A stretch of 8,293 nt of DNA from assembly GCA_007116865.1 (NCBI GenBank), contig SKHR01000174.1, positions 1-8,293 on the forward strand, in the 5' to 3' direction. The notes below the pieces were generated by a model. That model worked only from the letters and a program-made list of their open reading frames with translations. It made no database searches and was not told the DNA's origin. Within the stretch, counting starts at the first letter, position 1; each line of letters begins with the position of its first letter. Below are positions 6,752 through 8,293 of the stretch, one piece after another. The DNA is from Marinospirillum sp. GTDB taxonomy: Bacteria; Pseudomonadota; Gammaproteobacteria; Pseudomonadales; Halomonadaceae. Both the position numbers and the translations under genes were made by a program.

Positions 6752-6767
6752 ATAAACAAGAGTTTAT
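6752..6767. promoter_or_regulatory. Inverted repeat, possible operator between ABM gene and tusA
   Basis: ATAAAC (6752-6757), a 4-base AAGA spacer and GTTTAT (6762-6767) form a perfect 6+6 inverted repeat in the middle of the 89-base divergent gap. Size and place fit a dimeric repressor site serving one or both genes. A 12-base AT-rich palindrome can also occur by chance, and no regulator gene lies beside it. Confidence 0.3.
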
Positions 6768-6798
6768 GCCTTAATTTTCGATTTGACCAGAGTCCTGC

Positions 6799-7044
6799 AT
6801 GCCAACACCACCCACACATCAAACCCATTTAGATACCAGTGGACTCTACTGCCCTGAGCCCATCATGCTGCTCCATGGACACATGGATCAACTTGATGCC
6901 GGGCAAATCCTGCTGTTGACCGCCACCGACCCCGCCAGTGTACGGGATGTGAACAAGTTCTGTCATTTTCTGGGGCATGCGCTTGTTCACCAACAAACCG
7001 CTGAGGCCCCGTTTCAATTCTGGATTCAAAAAAAACCAACCTGA
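6799..7044 (+). CDS. tusA: Sulfur carrier protein TusA
   Basis: TusA accepts persulfide sulfur from cysteine desulfurase IscS and passes it to the TusBCD relay for 2-thiolation of tRNA wobble uridine; it also influences sulfur partitioning to molybdenum cofactor and Fe-S assembly. The 81-residue length equals E. coli TusA. The hallmark CPEP motif lies at residues 18-21 in LDTSGLYCPEPIMLL, with active cysteine C18. DPASVRDVNKFC (45-56) matches the conserved DPAT-RDI-FC stretch, including the second cysteine. The Shine-Dalgarno sequence is weak: CCAGAG about 9 bases before the ATG. No partner tus genes are adjacent, which is also usual in other gammaproteobacteria. The gene converges with the EAL-HDOD gene, 27 bases apart. 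Confidence 0.93.
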   Translation: MPTPPTHQTHLDTSGLYCPEPIMLLHGHMDQLDAGQILLLTATDPASVRDVNKFCHFLGHALVHQQTAEAPFQFWIQKKPT

Positions 7045-7071
7045 GCAGGCTGACTGTCGTTGCATGCCATT

Positions 7072-8274
7072 TTAGGCAACCTCAGAAAGCATTTTATTGG
7101 CTTCAACCTGACTGACCATCCAGATTTGATTCAAGCGCTCCACCACTTTGGGCGAGGCTTCAGAGAGGCGCGCCTGCTCAAAAGCAAACAGCAAATCCAG
7201 CATCTTGCCTAAACGCCCCTCACGGGCAATCAAGGCACCTTTCAGCAGAGGCGACAAGGGAAGCTCATTGACCAGCTCAGGCAATGACATGTTCATCAAC
7301 AAATCCATGCCAGACATTAGGCCAGCCATGAAAGCAGTTCTTGGATCTAAGCCCCGCACCCCCTCTGCCAGCTTTTCACACATACAGGCTCGAGTCAGAA
7401 TCTGCGGCAACAACAGGCGATTACAGGGACCGTTATGAGCCAGCATCACGGTGGTCACGATACTGCGAATCCGGTTGATCCCCAACAGACTTAAAGCCTG
7501 ACTGATGGTGGTCACTTCCGTCAGGCGTCGAAACAAAGCCGAGTTGGTGTATTTCAGCAACAGGAAAGTCAGATGGGGATCCTGGACGATCAGGGACTCG
7601 AGTTGGCGATAGTCTGGCTCATCCTGCTGCAGCTCTGCCAGAATTCGCAGCTGAGCACTTTGATTATTCTGTCGCTGTCTTGAAGTCGCTGCCCGCACCT
7701 CGGCACGCGCATAAAAATACCCTTGGAAATACTCAAAACCCAGTTCACGAAAATGGCGGAAAGTCTCTAAATCCTCGACCCGCTCTGCTAGCAGGGTCAA
7801 GCCTGAGCGCTGATAACGCTCAATGTCCTCAATTCTAAAAGGCTGAGAGATATCGACCTTGATGATATTGGCTAGTGCCAATAAAGGCTCGGTCTCAGCG
7901 TTGAGCACAAAGTCATCCAGAGCAACTTGAAAACCGCGCTGGCGTATCTCAGTCAGGGCGTTAAGGATTTCCGGCTCACCACGCACACTTTCCAGAACTT
8001 CGACCACCACCTGATCAGGATGAGGGGGCAGCAAATCGGGTTTGAGCAGCCAATCGCGCGGGGCATTAAAAAACAACTTGCGAGAACCAACCAACTGCTC
8101 AAGGCCATGCTCATAAAAGGCTGCATTACACACTCTCGCAGTCGCCTGCACAGCATCATCAACCTGAGCAAACTGGGCGGTAACAGAGGAACGATACAAA
8201 AGCTCGTCAGCCACATGGAACATCTGGCCGTCACAAATCGGTTGCAGCGCAATACAGTAGTTATTATCTGTCAC
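7072..8274 (-). CDS. EAL-HDOD domain signalling protein (YuxH family)
   Basis: The 400-residue protein joins an N-terminal EAL-type domain (about residues 6-195) to a C-terminal HDOD domain (about 205-395). EAL-like marks are DELLYR (23-28), LFFN (67-70), E92 in VVVEVLES, ALDDF (118-122), IKVD (138-141), E164 in LLAERVED and QGYFYAR (184-190). The usual DDFGTG loop is replaced by DDFVLNAE, so cyclic-di-GMP hydrolysis is doubtful. The HDOD region has FLLLKYTNSALF (237-248) and SQALSLLGINRIRS (258-271). Proteins of this type affect motility, biofilm or stress signalling, some without catalysis. The GTG at 8274 gives an N-terminus that begins just before the conserved QPI, as in relatives. Its ribosome site is poor and the frame stays open to the window edge, so a start beyond 8293 cannot be excluded. 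Confidence 0.88.
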   Translation of the reverse strand: MTDNNYCIALQPICDGQMFHVADELLYRSSVTAQFAQVDDAVQATARVCNAAFYEHGLEQLVGSRKLFFNAPRDWLLKPDLLPPHPDQVVVEVLESVRGEPEILNALTEIRQRGFQVALDDFVLNAETEPLLALANIIKVDISQPFRIEDIERYQRSGLTLLAERVEDLETFRHFRELGFEYFQGYFYARAEVRAATSRQRQNNQSAQLRILAELQQDEPDYRQLESLIVQDPHLTFLLLKYTNSALFRRLTEVTTISQALSLLGINRIRSIVTTVMLAHNGPCNRLLLPQILTRACMCEKLAEGVRGLDPRTAFMAGLMSGMDLLMNMSLPELVNELPLSPLLKGALIAREGRLGKMLDLLFAFEQARLSEASPKVVERLNQIWMVSQVEANKMLSEVA

Positions 8275-8293
8275 ACCATCACCAAGCGCTTTA

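Noticed and set aside
7041..7085. Terminator between tusA and the EAL-HDOD gene
   Set aside because: GTTGC (7059-7063) can pair with GCAAC (7076-7080), and CTGAG with CTCAG outside it, but the stems are short, the loop is long, no T-run follows, and the pairing enters the coding end of the EAL-HDOD gene.
1..8293. CRISPR array, tRNA or rRNA genes, integrase or prophage genes
   Set aside because: No regularly spaced repeats, no cloverleaf-like or rRNA-like sequence, and no recombinase or phage motifs were seen on either strand.

Overview
The window looks like ordinary chromosomal DNA of a gammaproteobacterium, probably a Pseudomonadales/Oceanospirillales-type relative. Every recognisable housekeeping protein (RNase T, Grx4-type glutaredoxin, ArgD, ArgF, TusA, UspA) closely resembles its gammaproteobacterial counterpart, and the base composition is moderately GC-rich. 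The taxon is an inference from recalled protein families, not from a marker gene. Genes are densely packed on both strands, and no stretch over about 250 bases lacks a gene.

Left part (1-1171): a short leader with two adjacent GC-rich hairpins, then rnt (RNase T) on the plus strand. It converges with grxD (CGFS monothiol glutaredoxin) on the minus strand; their 3' ends overlap by 10 bases. Middle part (1172-3571): a 235-base divergent intergenic region with a good sigma70-like promoter candidate leads into an argD-argF operon, two steps of arginine biosynthesis. The operon ends at a perfect hairpin that probably also terminates the opposing chemoreceptor gene.

Next part (3588-5836, minus strand): a small membrane-anchored protein of unknown function lies upstream of a chemoreceptor. 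The receptor has two N-terminal membrane segments, almost no periplasmic loop, no visible HAMP domain and a sensor-like C-terminal domain. Right part (5837-8293): uspA (plus) converges with a small ABM-domain protein (minus). That gene diverges from tusA (plus), with a perfect inverted repeat between them. tusA converges with an EAL-HDOD regulator (minus) whose start lies close to the window edge.

The genes do not form one pathway. Arginine synthesis is one operon; sulfur/iron-sulfur handling (grxD, tusA) and RNA processing (rnt, and TusA through tRNA thiolation) are core functions; the chemoreceptor, UspA and EAL-HDOD protein are signalling or stress proteins. I see no convincing new multi-gene system. 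The points most worth a second look are the leader hairpins (possible transposon end or REP-like element), the architecture of the chemoreceptor, the degenerate EAL domain and the inverted repeat between the ABM and tusA genes.
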